Numbered from the stretch's first letter, positions 55,459 through 64,000 are shown. The stretch: DNA of 64,000 nt from Candidatus Endomicrobiellum trichonymphae (GCF_002355835.1 NZ_AP017459.1:434001-498000); one strand, 5' to 3'. Notes: generated by a model from the letters alone, not told the origin. A program made the numbers and translations.

Positions 55459-55467
55459 GGAACCGTT

Positions 55468-56271
55468 ATGAGCGAAAACTTGAAAAAGGGCATTTATATA
55501 ATACCGAGTCTTTTTACATGCGGAAATATAAGCTGCGGCTGTTTATCTATAATATCGTCTATAAACGGAAATTTTACAAAATCGTCGTGGCTTCTTATAT
55601 TTGCCATAGCTTTTGATATGATGGACGGAAGAATTGCAAGGCTGACAAAAACGACAAGCGAGTTTGGCGTTCAGCTGGATTCTTTAAGCGATTTAACGTC
55701 GTTCGGAATTGCACCGGCGGTAATGATGTATCAACTTGTTTTAACTTCTATGGGAAAGATTGGCAAGTCAATTTTTGTATTGTTTATTTTATGCAGCGCT
55801 TTAAGACTTGCAAAGTTTAATGTTAAAGCAAATGCCAAAAAGGTGCATAGTTCTTTTATGGGACTGCCGACGCCAGCGTCGGCGGGACTGTTAATATCTT
55901 TTGTATTAAGTTACGAATTATTTATTGTAGATCCGGGTCAGTCTTTGACATTTAATACAATACCGATTTTGATGAAAAACATGCCGGCATTTTTTAAAAC
56001 AATGCCTGTCATAATGGTGCTTTTGTCTTTACTTATGGTTTCAAATATTCCTTATGTTTCGTTTAAAAAAATGGAATTTTCAAGTCCTAAAGTGTTCAGA
56101 CTTTTGATTTTGACGGTGTTTTTTGTATGGCTTATAGCTACCTTCCCGCAAAATATTATTTTTATATTGTTTACTTTATATGCTTTTTCTGGTATATTTG
56201 CCTATGCGGCTAAGTATTGGAAAATTTTAAAAAGAATTTATTCGTCAAAGGTAGAAAATAATGGAAATTGA
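55468..56271 (+). CDS. pssA: CDP-diacylglycerol-serine O-phosphatidyltransferase
   Basis: Inner-membrane enzyme that makes phosphatidylserine, the substrate of Psd encoded upstream. The 267 residues contain the CDP-alcohol phosphotransferase motif D-G-x2-A-R-x8-G-x3-D-x3-D, read as 'DGRIARLTKTTSEFGVQLD' with 'SLSD' following, and about six to eight hydrophobic segments. Its end overlaps the start of ndk by 11 bases, so psd, pssA and ndk form one operon. Confidence 0.94.
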   Translation: MSENLKKGIYIIPSLFTCGNISCGCLSIISSINGNFTKSSWLLIFAIAFDMMDGRIARLTKTTSEFGVQLDSLSDLTSFGIAPAVMMYQLVLTSMGKIGKSIFVLFILCSALRLAKFNVKANAKKVHSSFMGLPTPASAGLLISFVLSYELFIVDPGQSLTFNTIPILMKNMPAFFKTMPVIMVLLSLLMVSNIPYVSFKKMEFSSPKVFRLLILTVFFVWLIATFPQNIIFILFTLYAFSGIFAYAAKYWKILKRIYSSKVENNGN

Positions 56272-56773
56272 ACAGCTCTTAATTTTAGTTAAACCAGATG
56301 GAATTAAGAAGTCTTTGACAGGAAATATTTTAACTAAACTTTCAGAGTCCAGAATGATTATTATAGGAGCAAAAACAGTTAAGGTAAGCAGAGATTTGGC
56401 AGAAGCGCATTATTGTCATCTTAAAGATAAGCTTTTTTTCAACGAACTTCTAGATTATATTCGGGGTAAAATATACGGAGAACCTTGGGACAGAGTACTG
56501 GCATTTGTCTATCAAGGCGAGGATGCTGTTTCAAGGATGAGAAAAATTGCTGGAGCGACAAATCCCGAGGAAGCAGATCACGTTTCAATCAGAGGATCGT
56601 ATGGAAGAATAACAACTAAAGGTGTGTATGAAAATGTCATACACTGTTCTTCAGATCCTTCGGAAGCCGCGAGAGAAATTAAACTGTGGTTTAAGCCTGA
56701 AGAAATAGTGAAAGAAATATATCCGGTGAAAAAAATTGTGGTCGAGAAAGAAGAGAAAATAGTTTGGGCATAG
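56261..56773 (+). CDS. ndk: Nucleoside diphosphate kinase with C-terminal extension
   Basis: Balances nucleoside triphosphate pools through a phospho-His intermediate. 'LLILVKPDGIKKSLTGNIL' is the N-terminal ATP-binding signature and the active His lies in 'YENVIHCSSDPSEAAREIKL' (about residue 128). The product is 170 residues against about 140 in most bacteria; the extra part after 'WFKPEEIV' is charged ('KKIVVEKEEKIVW'). 'MRKIAGATNPEEADHVSIRG' is typical. The start overlaps pssA. Confidence 0.93.
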   Translation: MEIEQLLILVKPDGIKKSLTGNILTKLSESRMIIIGAKTVKVSRDLAEAHYCHLKDKLFFNELLDYIRGKIYGEPWDRVLAFVYQGEDAVSRMRKIAGATNPEEADHVSIRGSYGRITTKGVYENVIHCSSDPSEAAREIKLWFKPEEIVKEIYPVKKIVVEKEEKIVWA

Positions 56774-56897
56774 TTTTGACGTAGAATAAAAAGTTGAAAA
56801 AACTATATTTTCCCTGTAGTGACAAAATCAAGAGTTTTATGTTATTTATAAACAAACGCTAAAATGAAGTTAACAGTAAAAGGAGTGTTAAAAAGAA

Positions 56898-58667
56898 ATG
56901 GCAACGCCAATAGAATTATTTATTGAAGAAATGCAGAAGCTTTTTCAGCCCGATGAAGTTTATATAATGGACGGATCCCAGGAAGAAGCGGAGAAACTGG
57001 CAAACATTGCTCAGAAGTCAAAAGTGGATGGAAAAATTGTTTTAGAAAAATTAAATGAAAAAGAATATCCGAATTCATACTATCACCGTTCAAATACTAA
57101 TGACGTTGCACGTACCGAACATTTAACTTTTGTCTGCACTCCTTCAAAAACAGAGGCGGGACCGAACAATAACTGGATGGATCCCGTAGAAGCAAAAGAA
57201 AAAATGATGGGATTTTTTAAAGGTGCGATGAAAGGAAGAACTATGTATGTTATTCCTTTTGTTATGGGTCCCCCAAAATCAAAATATGCGAAAAACTGTA
57301 TTCAGGTGACAGATTCTGTTTATGTTGCTTTAAGTATGAGAATTATGGCCAGAGTCGGAAAACAGGCTGTTGAAAGAATAGGCAGTTCTTCTGATTTTTT
57401 CAGGGGGGTTCATTCAATCGGCGATGTAAATCCCGACAGAAGATTTATTATGCATTTTCCACAGGAAAATCTTGTTATGAGTTTTGGTTCGGGATATGGC
57501 GGAAATGCTTTACTCGGTAAGAAATGTTATTCTCTGAGGATTGGCTCTTATTTGGGTTATCAGGAGGGTTGGCTTGCTGAACACATGATTATCATAGGCG
57601 TAGAAGTTCCTGACGGAAAAGTAATATATTTTCTCGGGGCTTTCCCGTCTGCATGCGGAAAAACAAATCTCGCTCTTTTAGAACCTGTGCTTAAAGGATA
57701 TAAAGTCTGGACTTTGGGAGACGATATTGCATGGATTAACGTCGGAGAAGACGGACGGCTTTATGCGATTAATCCTGAAGCCGGATTTTTCGGAGTTGCC
57801 CCGGGAACAGGGTTAAAGACAAATCCCATTATGATAAAAACTCTCAAAAACGATAAATTTTTTCCTACGTTGTTTACAAATACCGCTGTTGACAACAGCG
57901 ACAATACTCCATGGTGGGAGGGAGCTTCTGATGAAATTCCATCGGACTTGACCAATTGGCAGGGACAAAAATATGACAAAAATTTAGACAAAGCTGCAGC
58001 TCATCCGAATTCAAGATTTACTGTCTCGATTTATAACTGTCCTACGCTTTCGCCTGAATATAATAATCCTAAAGGTGTTCCTATTTCTGGAATAATTTTT
58101 GGCGGACGTAGGAAAGATACGATTCCGCTTGTATATGAGGCAAAAGACTGGAACAGTGGTGTATTTACGGCTTCAATAATAGGGTCTGAAACAACCGCGG
58201 CTTCAAGTGGACAGGTGGGAAATGTCAGACGTGACCCGATGGCTATGCTTCCTTTCTGCGGATATAATATGGGAGAATATTTTCAGCACTGGATTAATAT
58301 CGGTAAAAAAGTAAAAAAGTTGCCTAAAATTTTTATGGTGAATTGGTTTAGAAAAGACGAAAATGGCAAATTTATGTGGCCGGGATTTAGGGATAATTCA
58401 AGAATTATAAAATGGATGATATATAGAATTGAAGGAAAAACTGGAGCTAAAGAATCTGAAATAGGTTTATTTCCTGAAGAAAACGCCATAGATTTGAGCG
58501 GTTTGGATATTAAAAAAGAAACTATGGAAAAACTATTAAAAGTTGATAAGCAAGATTGGAAAAGAGAAGTGGCAATGATAGAGGAATTCTATGCTAAATT
58601 TGGCGACAAAATACCTCAGGATTTGAGAAAACATCTGACAGAACTTAAGAAAAAGCTTGGGCTGTAG
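56898..58667 (+). CDS. pckG: Phosphoenolpyruvate carboxykinase (GTP)
   Basis: Interconverts oxaloacetate and PEP with GTP/GDP. The 589 residues match the GTP-dependent family. The P-loop with its reactive Cys is 'LGAFPSACGKTNLALLEP' (about 249-266) and the metal and substrate sites are 'WTLGDDIAWINVGEDG', 'DNSDNTPWWEGASDEIP' and 'HPNSRFTVSIYNCPTLSPE'. AAAGGAG lies 12 bases before the ATG. In fermenting symbionts the enzyme often runs toward oxaloacetate; direction cannot be read here. A strong terminator follows. Confidence 0.96.
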   Translation: MATPIELFIEEMQKLFQPDEVYIMDGSQEEAEKLANIAQKSKVDGKIVLEKLNEKEYPNSYYHRSNTNDVARTEHLTFVCTPSKTEAGPNNNWMDPVEAKEKMMGFFKGAMKGRTMYVIPFVMGPPKSKYAKNCIQVTDSVYVALSMRIMARVGKQAVERIGSSSDFFRGVHSIGDVNPDRRFIMHFPQENLVMSFGSGYGGNALLGKKCYSLRIGSYLGYQEGWLAEHMIIIGVEVPDGKVIYFLGAFPSACGKTNLALLEPVLKGYKVWTLGDDIAWINVGEDGRLYAINPEAGFFGVAPGTGLKTNPIMIKTLKNDKFFPTLFTNTAVDNSDNTPWWEGASDEIPSDLTNWQGQKYDKNLDKAAAHPNSRFTVSIYNCPTLSPEYNNPKGVPISGIIFGGRRKDTIPLVYEAKDWNSGVFTASIIGSETTAASSGQVGNVRRDPMAMLPFCGYNMGEYFQHWINIGKKVKKLPKIFMVNWFRKDENGKFMWPGFRDNSRIIKWMIYRIEGKTGAKESEIGLFPEENAIDLSGLDIKKETMEKLLKVDKQDWKREVAMIEEFYAKFGDKIPQDLRKHLTELKKKLGL

Positions 58668-58682
58668 ATATTAGGTATAAAT

Positions 58683-58730
58683 AAAATAAAGAGAGGCTGA
58701 AAAAAATTCTTTTCAGCCTCTCTTTATTTT
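58683..58730. terminator. Strong intrinsic terminator after pckG
   Basis: Two perfectly complementary 21-base arms (58683-58703 and 58710-58730) with a six-base loop. The G+C-rich core GAGAGGCTG is flanked by A-rich and T-rich ends, so the structure could end transcription from either direction. It starts 16 bases after the pckG stop. Confidence 0.93.
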
Positions 58731-58767
58731 ATTTGCGTTTAAAAAATGGTAAAATAATAAAGTTAAT

Positions 58768-59006
58768 ATGATTGAAAAACTGACAAAAAAGAATAAATAT
58801 ATAGCAAAAATACTATATATTTTATATTGTTTTGGTAAAACAATACAGTTACTTTTTCAAACGAGATTATCTATATTTTTGTAGCTTTCGAGATTAAAGG
58901 CGGAAAACAAAATCCGGATGAAGCTGAGTTTATTTCAAAAGAGATCGTAAGTTTTAAGGAAGCTGTTAGAATGCTGAGAACGGGCAAAATAAGAGATTCA
59001 CTTTGA
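58768..59006 (+). pseudogene. Decayed NUDIX hydrolase, probable ADP-ribose pyrophosphatase
   Basis: ATG 58768 opens 'MIEKLTKKNKYIAKILYI', and after a stop or shift near 58870 the C-terminal part of a NUDIX protein is readable: 'FVAFEIKGGKQNPDEAEFIS' and 'FKEAVRMLRTGKIRDSL' to TGA 59004. The NUDIX box itself (GX5EX7REUXEEXGU) is missing, so a central piece of about 80-100 residues has been deleted. The positions 59007-59094 hold only the leader of aspS. Confidence 0.6.
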
Positions 59007-59094
59007 AGACATTTTAAGATAGTGTCTGAATATACTTATGTTAGAATAAGAATAGAGTATTTTTGTTGGTTCCCCGCAGAAAAAAGAGGATTTT

Positions 59095-60849
59095 ATGAAG
59101 AGAAGCGGTTATTGCGGTGATATAAGAGAAAGCAGTATAGGAAAAGAAATTGCTGTATGCGGATGGGTTCATTCGCGAAGAGATCACGGCGGTGTAATTT
59201 TCATTGATTTGAGAGATAGAGAAGGCATTTTGCAGATTGTCTTTCAACCTGAAAATAAAGAGATATTTGAAGCGGCGGAAAAACTTCGCAGCGAATACGT
59301 AATTGCTGTTAAGGGTTGGGTGAGAAACAGACCTTTCGGGACGCTGAATACGAATATGTCTACGGGAAATGTCGAGCTTGTAGCCGTAGAACTCAAAATT
59401 CTCAATACTTCTCCGGGACTTCCTTTTGAAATTTCAGATTATATCGATACTTCAGAAGAATTGAGATTGAAATATAGATATTTAGATTTGCGTCGTCCTA
59501 ATTTACAGAAAAATTTTGTAATGCGCCATAAAATTTCAAAAGAAATAAGGAATTTTTTAAACGAAGAAGGGTTTTTAGAAATTGAAACGCCTTTTTTAAC
59601 GAAATCCACTCCCGAAGGAGCAAGAGACTTTTTAGTACCGTCAAGACTTCATCACGGAAATTTTTTTGCCTTGCCGCAGTCTCCGCAGCTTTTTAAGCAG
59701 ATTTTAATGTCCGCAGGTTTTGATAAGTATTATCAGATTGTAAGATGTTTCAGAGATGAAGATTTGCGTGCGGACAGACAGCCTGAATTTACACAGGTTG
59801 ATGTTGAGATGTCATTTGTAGATGAAGAAGACGTAATGGTCGTTATAGAGAGAATGCTTGCAAGAGTTTTCAAAATGGCGTTAAATCTCGATATAAAAAT
59901 GCCGTTTGAAAGAATGCCTTACTCGGAAGCGATGTTGAGATTTGGTTCTGACAAACCCGATACAAGATTTGAAGTGGAAATAAAAGATTTTTCGCGTGAG
60001 CTTAAAAACAGCGGGTTTAGCGTATTTTCATCTGTGATTTCAAAAGGTGGAATTGTACGGGGACTGTGTATTCCCAAAGGTGCAAGTTTTTCCCGCTCTG
60101 AAATCGCCGGACTTACAAAATTTGTAGGCGAATACGGAGCTAAAGGTTTGGCATGGATGAAAATTACAGATACTGGCGCGGACTCAAATATAGTGAAGTA
60201 TTTCAAAGAATATGAAATAAGAGTTTTTATATCTAAACTTAATGCCAAGTCCGGTGATTTAATTGTTTTTCTTGCAGATGAAGAAAAAACAGTTGCTCAG
60301 GGATTGGGGGCGCTGAGGCTTAAAGTAGGCAGAGAATCCGGACTTATTGATAAAAATAAATTTAACTTTTTATGGGTTGTTGATTTTCCTCTTATGGAGT
60401 GGGATAAAGAAGAACAGAGATGGCAGGCGCTTCACCATCCTTTTACGTTGCCCAAAGACGCAGATTCTCTTACAAAAGAAAATGCAGGCAGAGCAAAGGC
60501 AAAAGCCTATGATGTTGTTTTAAACGGCATAGAGCTTGGTGGCGGTTCCATAAGAATACATAAAAGCGGCATTCAGAAAAAGATTTTTAATATTTTAGAT
60601 ATTTCAGATGAATCCGCAGAAAAAAAGTTTGGATTCTTGCTTAAAGCTTTAACTTACGGCGCTCCGCCGCACGGTGGTGCGGCATTGGGTTTTGACAGGC
60701 TTTGTGCTTTGATATCAGGGGAAGATTCAATAAGAGAGGTTATAGCTTTTCCTAAAACTCAAAAAGCGGTTGATCCTCTTTCAAATGCCCCAGCTGCAGT
60801 AAGCGATAACCACTTAAAAGAGCTTGGACTGCAACAGATTGAAAACTGA
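59095..60849 (+). CDS. aspS: Aspartyl-tRNA synthetase, bacterial type
   Basis: Class IIb synthetase for tRNA-Asp. The 584 residues contain an N-terminal OB anticodon-binding domain ('GWVHSRRDHGGVIFIDLRD'), motif 1 and 2 ('PQSPQLFKQILMSAGFDKYY' and 'RCFRDEDLRADRQPEFTQVD'), the bacterial GAD insertion (about 280-420) and motif 3 'GAPPHGGAALGFDRLCALI'. AAGAGGA stands just before the ATG. Length and insertion mark it as the bacterial form. Confidence 0.97.
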   Translation: MKRSGYCGDIRESSIGKEIAVCGWVHSRRDHGGVIFIDLRDREGILQIVFQPENKEIFEAAEKLRSEYVIAVKGWVRNRPFGTLNTNMSTGNVELVAVELKILNTSPGLPFEISDYIDTSEELRLKYRYLDLRRPNLQKNFVMRHKISKEIRNFLNEEGFLEIETPFLTKSTPEGARDFLVPSRLHHGNFFALPQSPQLFKQILMSAGFDKYYQIVRCFRDEDLRADRQPEFTQVDVEMSFVDEEDVMVVIERMLARVFKMALNLDIKMPFERMPYSEAMLRFGSDKPDTRFEVEIKDFSRELKNSGFSVFSSVISKGGIVRGLCIPKGASFSRSEIAGLTKFVGEYGAKGLAWMKITDTGADSNIVKYFKEYEIRVFISKLNAKSGDLIVFLADEEKTVAQGLGALRLKVGRESGLIDKNKFNFLWVVDFPLMEWDKEEQRWQALHHPFTLPKDADSLTKENAGRAKAKAYDVVLNGIELGGGSIRIHKSGIQKKIFNILDISDESAEKKFGFLLKALTYGAPPHGGAALGFDRLCALISGEDSIREVIAFPKTQKAVDPLSNAPAAVSDNHLKELGLQQIEN

Positions 60850-60882
60850 ATAAAGAAAAGAACATTATACTCTCAGACAGTT

Positions 60883-62454
60883 TTGTTGCCGGAGTATCCG
60901 GTTTTTACGGATTCTTTAAAGCTTAATAACTTTGCTGTTCCTCTTTTCGGAGTAACGGCAAAAAAAAGAAAACTGCAAAAAAATAAAAAAACTATGAATA
61001 ATCCACTTGAAAAAATAAGGTTTTGGATAATAGACATTCTTATTAAGTCTGCAAGAAAACTTGAAGCAAAGCGACCTAAAAATCCAGTTGTAAGGAATCC
61101 CAAAAGTTTATTTTCAAAAGAAATTAAAATACCTGTCTTCATCTCGTCGGGTTTTACCATTATTGCAATTTATTGTATGTTTGTTATGGGTTTTGCAGTA
61201 AACTGTAAAACAATGCTTGCAACTTCCATTTTTATAACAGGAAGTGCAGTTTTCTTTATTATCTATGTTAAAAATAGGGAAAAAATAATATTAAAAGATA
61301 GGGATACTGTTGTTTTAATATGTCTGCTTTTTATCATTGCAGTGTTAATATTTCAAATTTTGATAGAATACATCTCGCCTTTTGTATCTCCAGTATCTGC
61401 ATTTGCTCTTATGTCAGCAATGCTTTTATCTCCTAGATTCGGAACTATGCATGCGGTGTTTTTAAGTTTGTTCATGGGCTTTTTAAACTTTATGAGGTTT
61501 GATATTTTCTTTTTAATGCTTTGTGGCAGCATTATTGCTTTGGCGGATTTGCATAATATACGCAGAAGGTCGGATTTTATAAGCACGGGTATTAAAATTG
61601 CGGTTGTAAATACGGCAATAATATCAATGTTTTATTTTTTTGGAAGTTACAACATTTTAGAGTTTGAGCGTAATATTTTTTACGGATTATTAAACAGCGC
61701 ATTTGCAGTTATTATTCTTCTCGTTTTTATGCCTCTGTTTGAAAAACTGTTTTCCAGAACTACAAGCATGAAATTAATTGAGCTTTCAGACTTTGACAAC
61801 CCTTTGCTTAAAAGACTTATGCTTGAAGCTCCAGGCACATATCACCATTCAGTTATGACGGCAGATATTGCAGAACAGGCTGCTAATGTTATAAACGACA
61901 ATTCTCTGCTTGCAAGGGTAGGCGCTTATTACCACGACATAGGAAAACTTAAAAACCCACAATATTTTATAGAAAATCAGACTTCTGGTTATAATCCGCA
62001 CGATGAGTTGACTCCGGCGATGTCAAATTTGATTTTAGTTTCGCATGTCAAAGATGGCGTTACTTTGGCAAAAAAATATAACGTTGATAACGAAATTATT
62101 AACATTATCGGGCAGCATCACGGAACGACGTTGATACATACTTTTTATCACAGAGCGTTGGAAGAAAGCCCTGATATTGATATAGAGAATTTCAAATATC
62201 CGGGGCCGAAACCAGCTACAAAAATCGCCGCGATAGTGATGATATCCGATTCTTCAGAAGCTGCCTGCCGCAGCATCGAAGAACCGACTGCCGCAAGAAT
62301 AAAAGATACCGTCGAAAAAATAATAAACAACAAATTTATTGACGGACAATTTTCAAACTGTCCCATAACTTTAAAAGATTTAGAAACTATAAGAGACAGT
62401 ATAATTTCTACAATTATAGGCATTTACCATATAAGAATTGAATACAAAGAATGA
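60883..62454 (+). CDS. 7TM-HD phosphohydrolase, PgpH/YqfF family, lacking the sensor domain
   Basis: The 523-residue product (TTG 60883; ATG 60994 is the alternative start) has a basic N terminus, seven or eight membrane helices (about 85-330) and a cytoplasmic HD domain: 'LEAPGTYHHSVMTADIAEQA', 'ARVGAYYHDIGKLKNPQYF' and 'NIIGQHHGTTLIHTFYHRA'. PgpH proteins degrade cyclic di-AMP. Typical members are about 700 residues with a large extracytoplasmic domain before the helices; here it is absent. ybeY overlaps its end by four bases, an order (pgpH-ybeY) common in bacteria. Confidence 0.8.
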   Translation: MLPEYPVFTDSLKLNNFAVPLFGVTAKKRKLQKNKKTMNNPLEKIRFWIIDILIKSARKLEAKRPKNPVVRNPKSLFSKEIKIPVFISSGFTIIAIYCMFVMGFAVNCKTMLATSIFITGSAVFFIIYVKNREKIILKDRDTVVLICLLFIIAVLIFQILIEYISPFVSPVSAFALMSAMLLSPRFGTMHAVFLSLFMGFLNFMRFDIFFLMLCGSIIALADLHNIRRRSDFISTGIKIAVVNTAIISMFYFFGSYNILEFERNIFYGLLNSAFAVIILLVFMPLFEKLFSRTTSMKLIELSDFDNPLLKRLMLEAPGTYHHSVMTADIAEQAANVINDNSLLARVGAYYHDIGKLKNPQYFIENQTSGYNPHDELTPAMSNLILVSHVKDGVTLAKKYNVDNEIINIIGQHHGTTLIHTFYHRALEESPDIDIENFKYPGPKPATKIAAIVMISDSSEAACRSIEEPTAARIKDTVEKIINNKFIDGQFSNCPITLKDLETIRDSIISTIIGIYHIRIEYKE

Positions 62455-62876
62455 AGAAAGATAATAATATTATAAATTTTGTCAATTTCCCTAAACAGCA
62501 TGTGCCGCTGCTTAAAATAGCCGCTGCAACTGTTTTAAAATCGGAGAAAATAAAAAGATATCAGGTAAATTTTATAATGGTAGATGACAAAGAGATAAGG
62601 AAACTGAATACAAAGTATAGGAAAATAAAACGCATAACTGATGTCATATCTTTTTTGGTAGTTCCGGAGTTTTTTATGGGTGACATTTATATTTCAAAAA
62701 CTCGTTCGCAAGAACAAGCGAAAGAATACTCTAATACCTGGCAGCAGGAGCTTGCGTATCTGGTAATACACGGGCTGCTACATCTTTGCGGATATACGGA
62801 TTATGATGCCGTAAATAAGATAAAAATGTTTGCCAAACAGGATAAAATATTTAAATGTTTGTTTTATCGACTTTAA
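62451..62876 (+). CDS. ybeY: YbeY endoribonuclease / rRNA maturation factor
   Basis: YbeY is a metalloprotein needed for 16S rRNA 3'-end processing. The 141 residues have the family layout: 'INFIMVDDKEIRKLNTKYRK' style N-terminal half ('VNFIMVDDKEIRKLNTKYR' in this sequence), 'RITDVISFLVVPEFFMGDIY' and the metal motif 'LVIHGLLHLCGYTDYD'. The family consensus is HGxLHLxGYDH; here the third His position reads Asp. The ATG overlaps the previous gene. The frame is intact to 62876. Confidence 0.87.
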   Translation: MKKDNNIINFVNFPKQHVPLLKIAAATVLKSEKIKRYQVNFIMVDDKEIRKLNTKYRKIKRITDVISFLVVPEFFMGDIYISKTRSQEQAKEYSNTWQQELAYLVIHGLLHLCGYTDYDAVNKIKMFAKQDKIFKCLFYRL

Positions 62877-63240
62877 TTGCTTTTTACTTTTATAAGCTTG
62901 GATTTCTGCGGCTGAAATAGGAATTACAAGCTTGTCAAACTACAGTGTAAAAAGCTTATATTTCAAACTCCAAAAATTTGAATATCCTTATTATATCACG
63001 ATTATTTTAACTGTCAACGTTATCGCCGATGTTTTGCATCTCTTATGACGTCTGTTTTCTATATCGTAACAAATATGTTGTGGAAAGCGGTCGCATGGAT
63101 TATAACATCTTTTACTCTTAAATTATATCTAAATTTTATGCAAAGGCAAACTCGGATATCGGTGCCTATTCCTGTAAAATGGAATTTTTTTTAAACCCTT
63201 TTATATCCTTATTATAAAACTCACTGAGTTTTTATCGTTT
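62877..63240. other. Gap after ybeY, no gene seen
   Basis: About 360 A+T-rich bases. AAGCTT strings near 62897, 62931 and 62953 make short self-complementary sites (for example TATAAGCTT against AAGCTTATA). I see no gene or RNA. It may hold the lost start of the following CorC-like gene. Confidence 0.4.
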
Positions 63241-63575
63241 AAAATAAAACTTCAAGTGTCAATTCTTATGAGCTGAGCAAAGAAGAAATTGAAAGTCTGC
63301 TTCCTGAATGTAATTGCCAACGACGAAATAGATAAAGAGACAAGTATTATACTTAAACGTATACTTAATTTCTGAGATTTGTCTGTAAAGAGAATAATGA
63401 TGCCGTTTAAATATATCGAATCCGCGGATTTGTCTTTTGAGGAAGAATGCTTTTTAGACATAGTCGTTGAAATTTCAAGAAATGATTACGCTTGAATATA
63501 TACTGAAAGAAGTTGTCGGCGAAATTCTTGACGAGTACGAGTTTAAAAAATGATGATTTTAATTGCGTGTAAAGT
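63241..63575 (+). pseudogene. Decayed CorC/HlyC-type CBS-domain protein, first module
   Basis: 'SSVNSYELSKEEIESLLPE' (about 63253-63309), then, one base out of frame, 'NVIANDEIDKETSIILKRIL' and after a TGA 'DLSVKRIMMPFKYIESADLS' match the start of the paired CBS region of CorC/HlyC proteins ('..DRTVREIMTPR..'). 'LKEVVGEILDEYEFKK' (about 63505-63550) corresponds to the linker after the CBS pair, but the CBS domains between them are almost wholly deleted. In many genomes such a gene follows ybeY, as here. Confidence 0.65.
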
Positions 63576-63639
63576 TATCATCAGATTCCTGTCGGACATT
63601 TAAACAGAATTATTAAATTGTTTAATGTGTAGCATATAG

Positions 63640-64000
63640 AGAGCCAGTATATCAAAGCCGATGAAATAGACTTTTTACTTTTAAACGAAAACACCTCACC
63701 TATTCCAGATGGTTCGAGAAAACTTGTAAGCAATATAATGGATTTTGCTGAAAGAAAAATATTGCAGATAATGATGCCGCTTTCTGATATCTTTGCAGTA
63801 GATCTTGATTTGCCGAAAGAAAAACCAAAATATTCAAGAGTTTCGGTTTACAGAGGAAATATAAATAATATTGTCGGAATAATATATACTAAAAATCTTG
63901 CTGTTGCATGTCGCAATTTCGGAATTATAGTGCTTGAAGATTTAATATCCGGTCTATTGTGTGTCTAAGAACGCAAAAATAAGTAAAATACTTAAAGAGT
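63640..64000 (+). pseudogene. Decayed CorC/HlyC-type CBS-domain protein, second module, running off the window
   Basis: 'SQYIKADEIDFLLLNENTSP' begins at about 63643 and 'NIMDFAERKILQIMMPLSDI' at about 63732, again the entry to a CBS pair, followed by 'FAVDLDLPKEKPKYSRVSVY' and 'NNIVGIIYTKNLAVACRNF'. The frame ends in a TAA at 63966-63968, but a shifted frame continues 'CVSKNAKISKILKE' to the edge, which fits the start of the second CBS motif. The arrangement suggests a second CorC-like gene in tandem with the first, also frameshifted. Confidence 0.62.

Noticed and set aside
63700-63725. GGTTCGAG string as a tRNA T-loop
   Set aside because: It lies in the CorC-like coding remnant and no acceptor or anticodon stem can be built around it. 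I found no convincing tRNA, rRNA or tmRNA in the window.

Overview
The window reads as part of an A+T-rich, Gram-negative bacterial chromosome undergoing reductive evolution. About 45 intact housekeeping genes are interleaved with some 20 genes in visible decay (frameshifts, in-frame stops, internal deletions). All but two intact genes (DJ-1/PfpI family, ackA) and the decayed tracts around them lie on the + strand. Gene order such as trpS-scpA-scpB, xseA-xseB-ispA-dxs-tlyA and aspS-HD-ybeY-corC, the outer-membrane-type genes (Tol-Pal, an LptE-like lipoprotein) and the heavy pseudogene load suggest an Elusimicrobia/Endomicrobium-type intracellular symbiont of termite-gut protists ('Candidatus Endomicrobium trichonymphae' or a close relative). 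That assignment is inference from gene content, not a database result.

Layout. 0-4 kb: end of a TPR protein, then pheS and pheT. 4-8.2 kb: an FAD-linked oxidase, then about 2 kb of wreckage with a 13-C run, a perfect 90-bp inverted repeat pair, a coiled-coil lipoprotein remnant and a dead M50 protease. 8.2-15.4 kb: trpS, scpA, scpB, ftsX, an EnvC-like activator, dead ctpA. 15.4-17.6 kb: tsaD and a dus gene. 17.9-21.5 kb: a wholly decayed Tol-Pal cluster (pal, cpoB, tonB/tolA, tolB, tolQ/exbB). 21.6-26.2 kb: pfkA, tyrS and an NfnAB-type pair. 26.4-27.9 kb: a hydF remnant and a lipoprotein remnant. 28.5-35.7 kb: sugar-phosphate and nucleoside metabolism (tpiA, rpiB, split transketolase, broken deoB, punA, mtnP). 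35.8-38.6 kb, minus strand: DJ-1/PfpI, ackA and a DNA methyltransferase remnant. 39.3-49 kb: ZapA-like pair, rarA, 5-FTHF cyclo-ligase, rny, xseAB, ispA, dxs. 49-64 kb: tlyA, leuS, an LptE-like gene, prfB with its programmed frameshift, psd-pssA-ndk, pckG, aspS, a 7TM-HD protein, ybeY and corC-like remnants.

Taken together the genes keep translation (five aminoacyl-tRNA synthetases, RF2, tsaD, dus, ybeY), glycolysis and pentose phosphates (pfkA, tpiA, rpiB, transketolase), fermentation and redox balance (ackA, pckG, NfnAB-like), isoprenoid precursors (dxs, ispA), phospholipids (psd, pssA) and chromosome upkeep (scpAB, xseAB, rarA). They have lost envelope maintenance (Tol-Pal, CtpA, M50), hydrogenase maturation (HydF), a DNA methyltransferase and apparently phosphopentomutase. 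The oddest sequence signals are long C/G homopolymers concentrated in dead or frameshifted genes and intergenic DNA, and the inverted 90-bp repeat pair near 6.2 and 7.4 kb.
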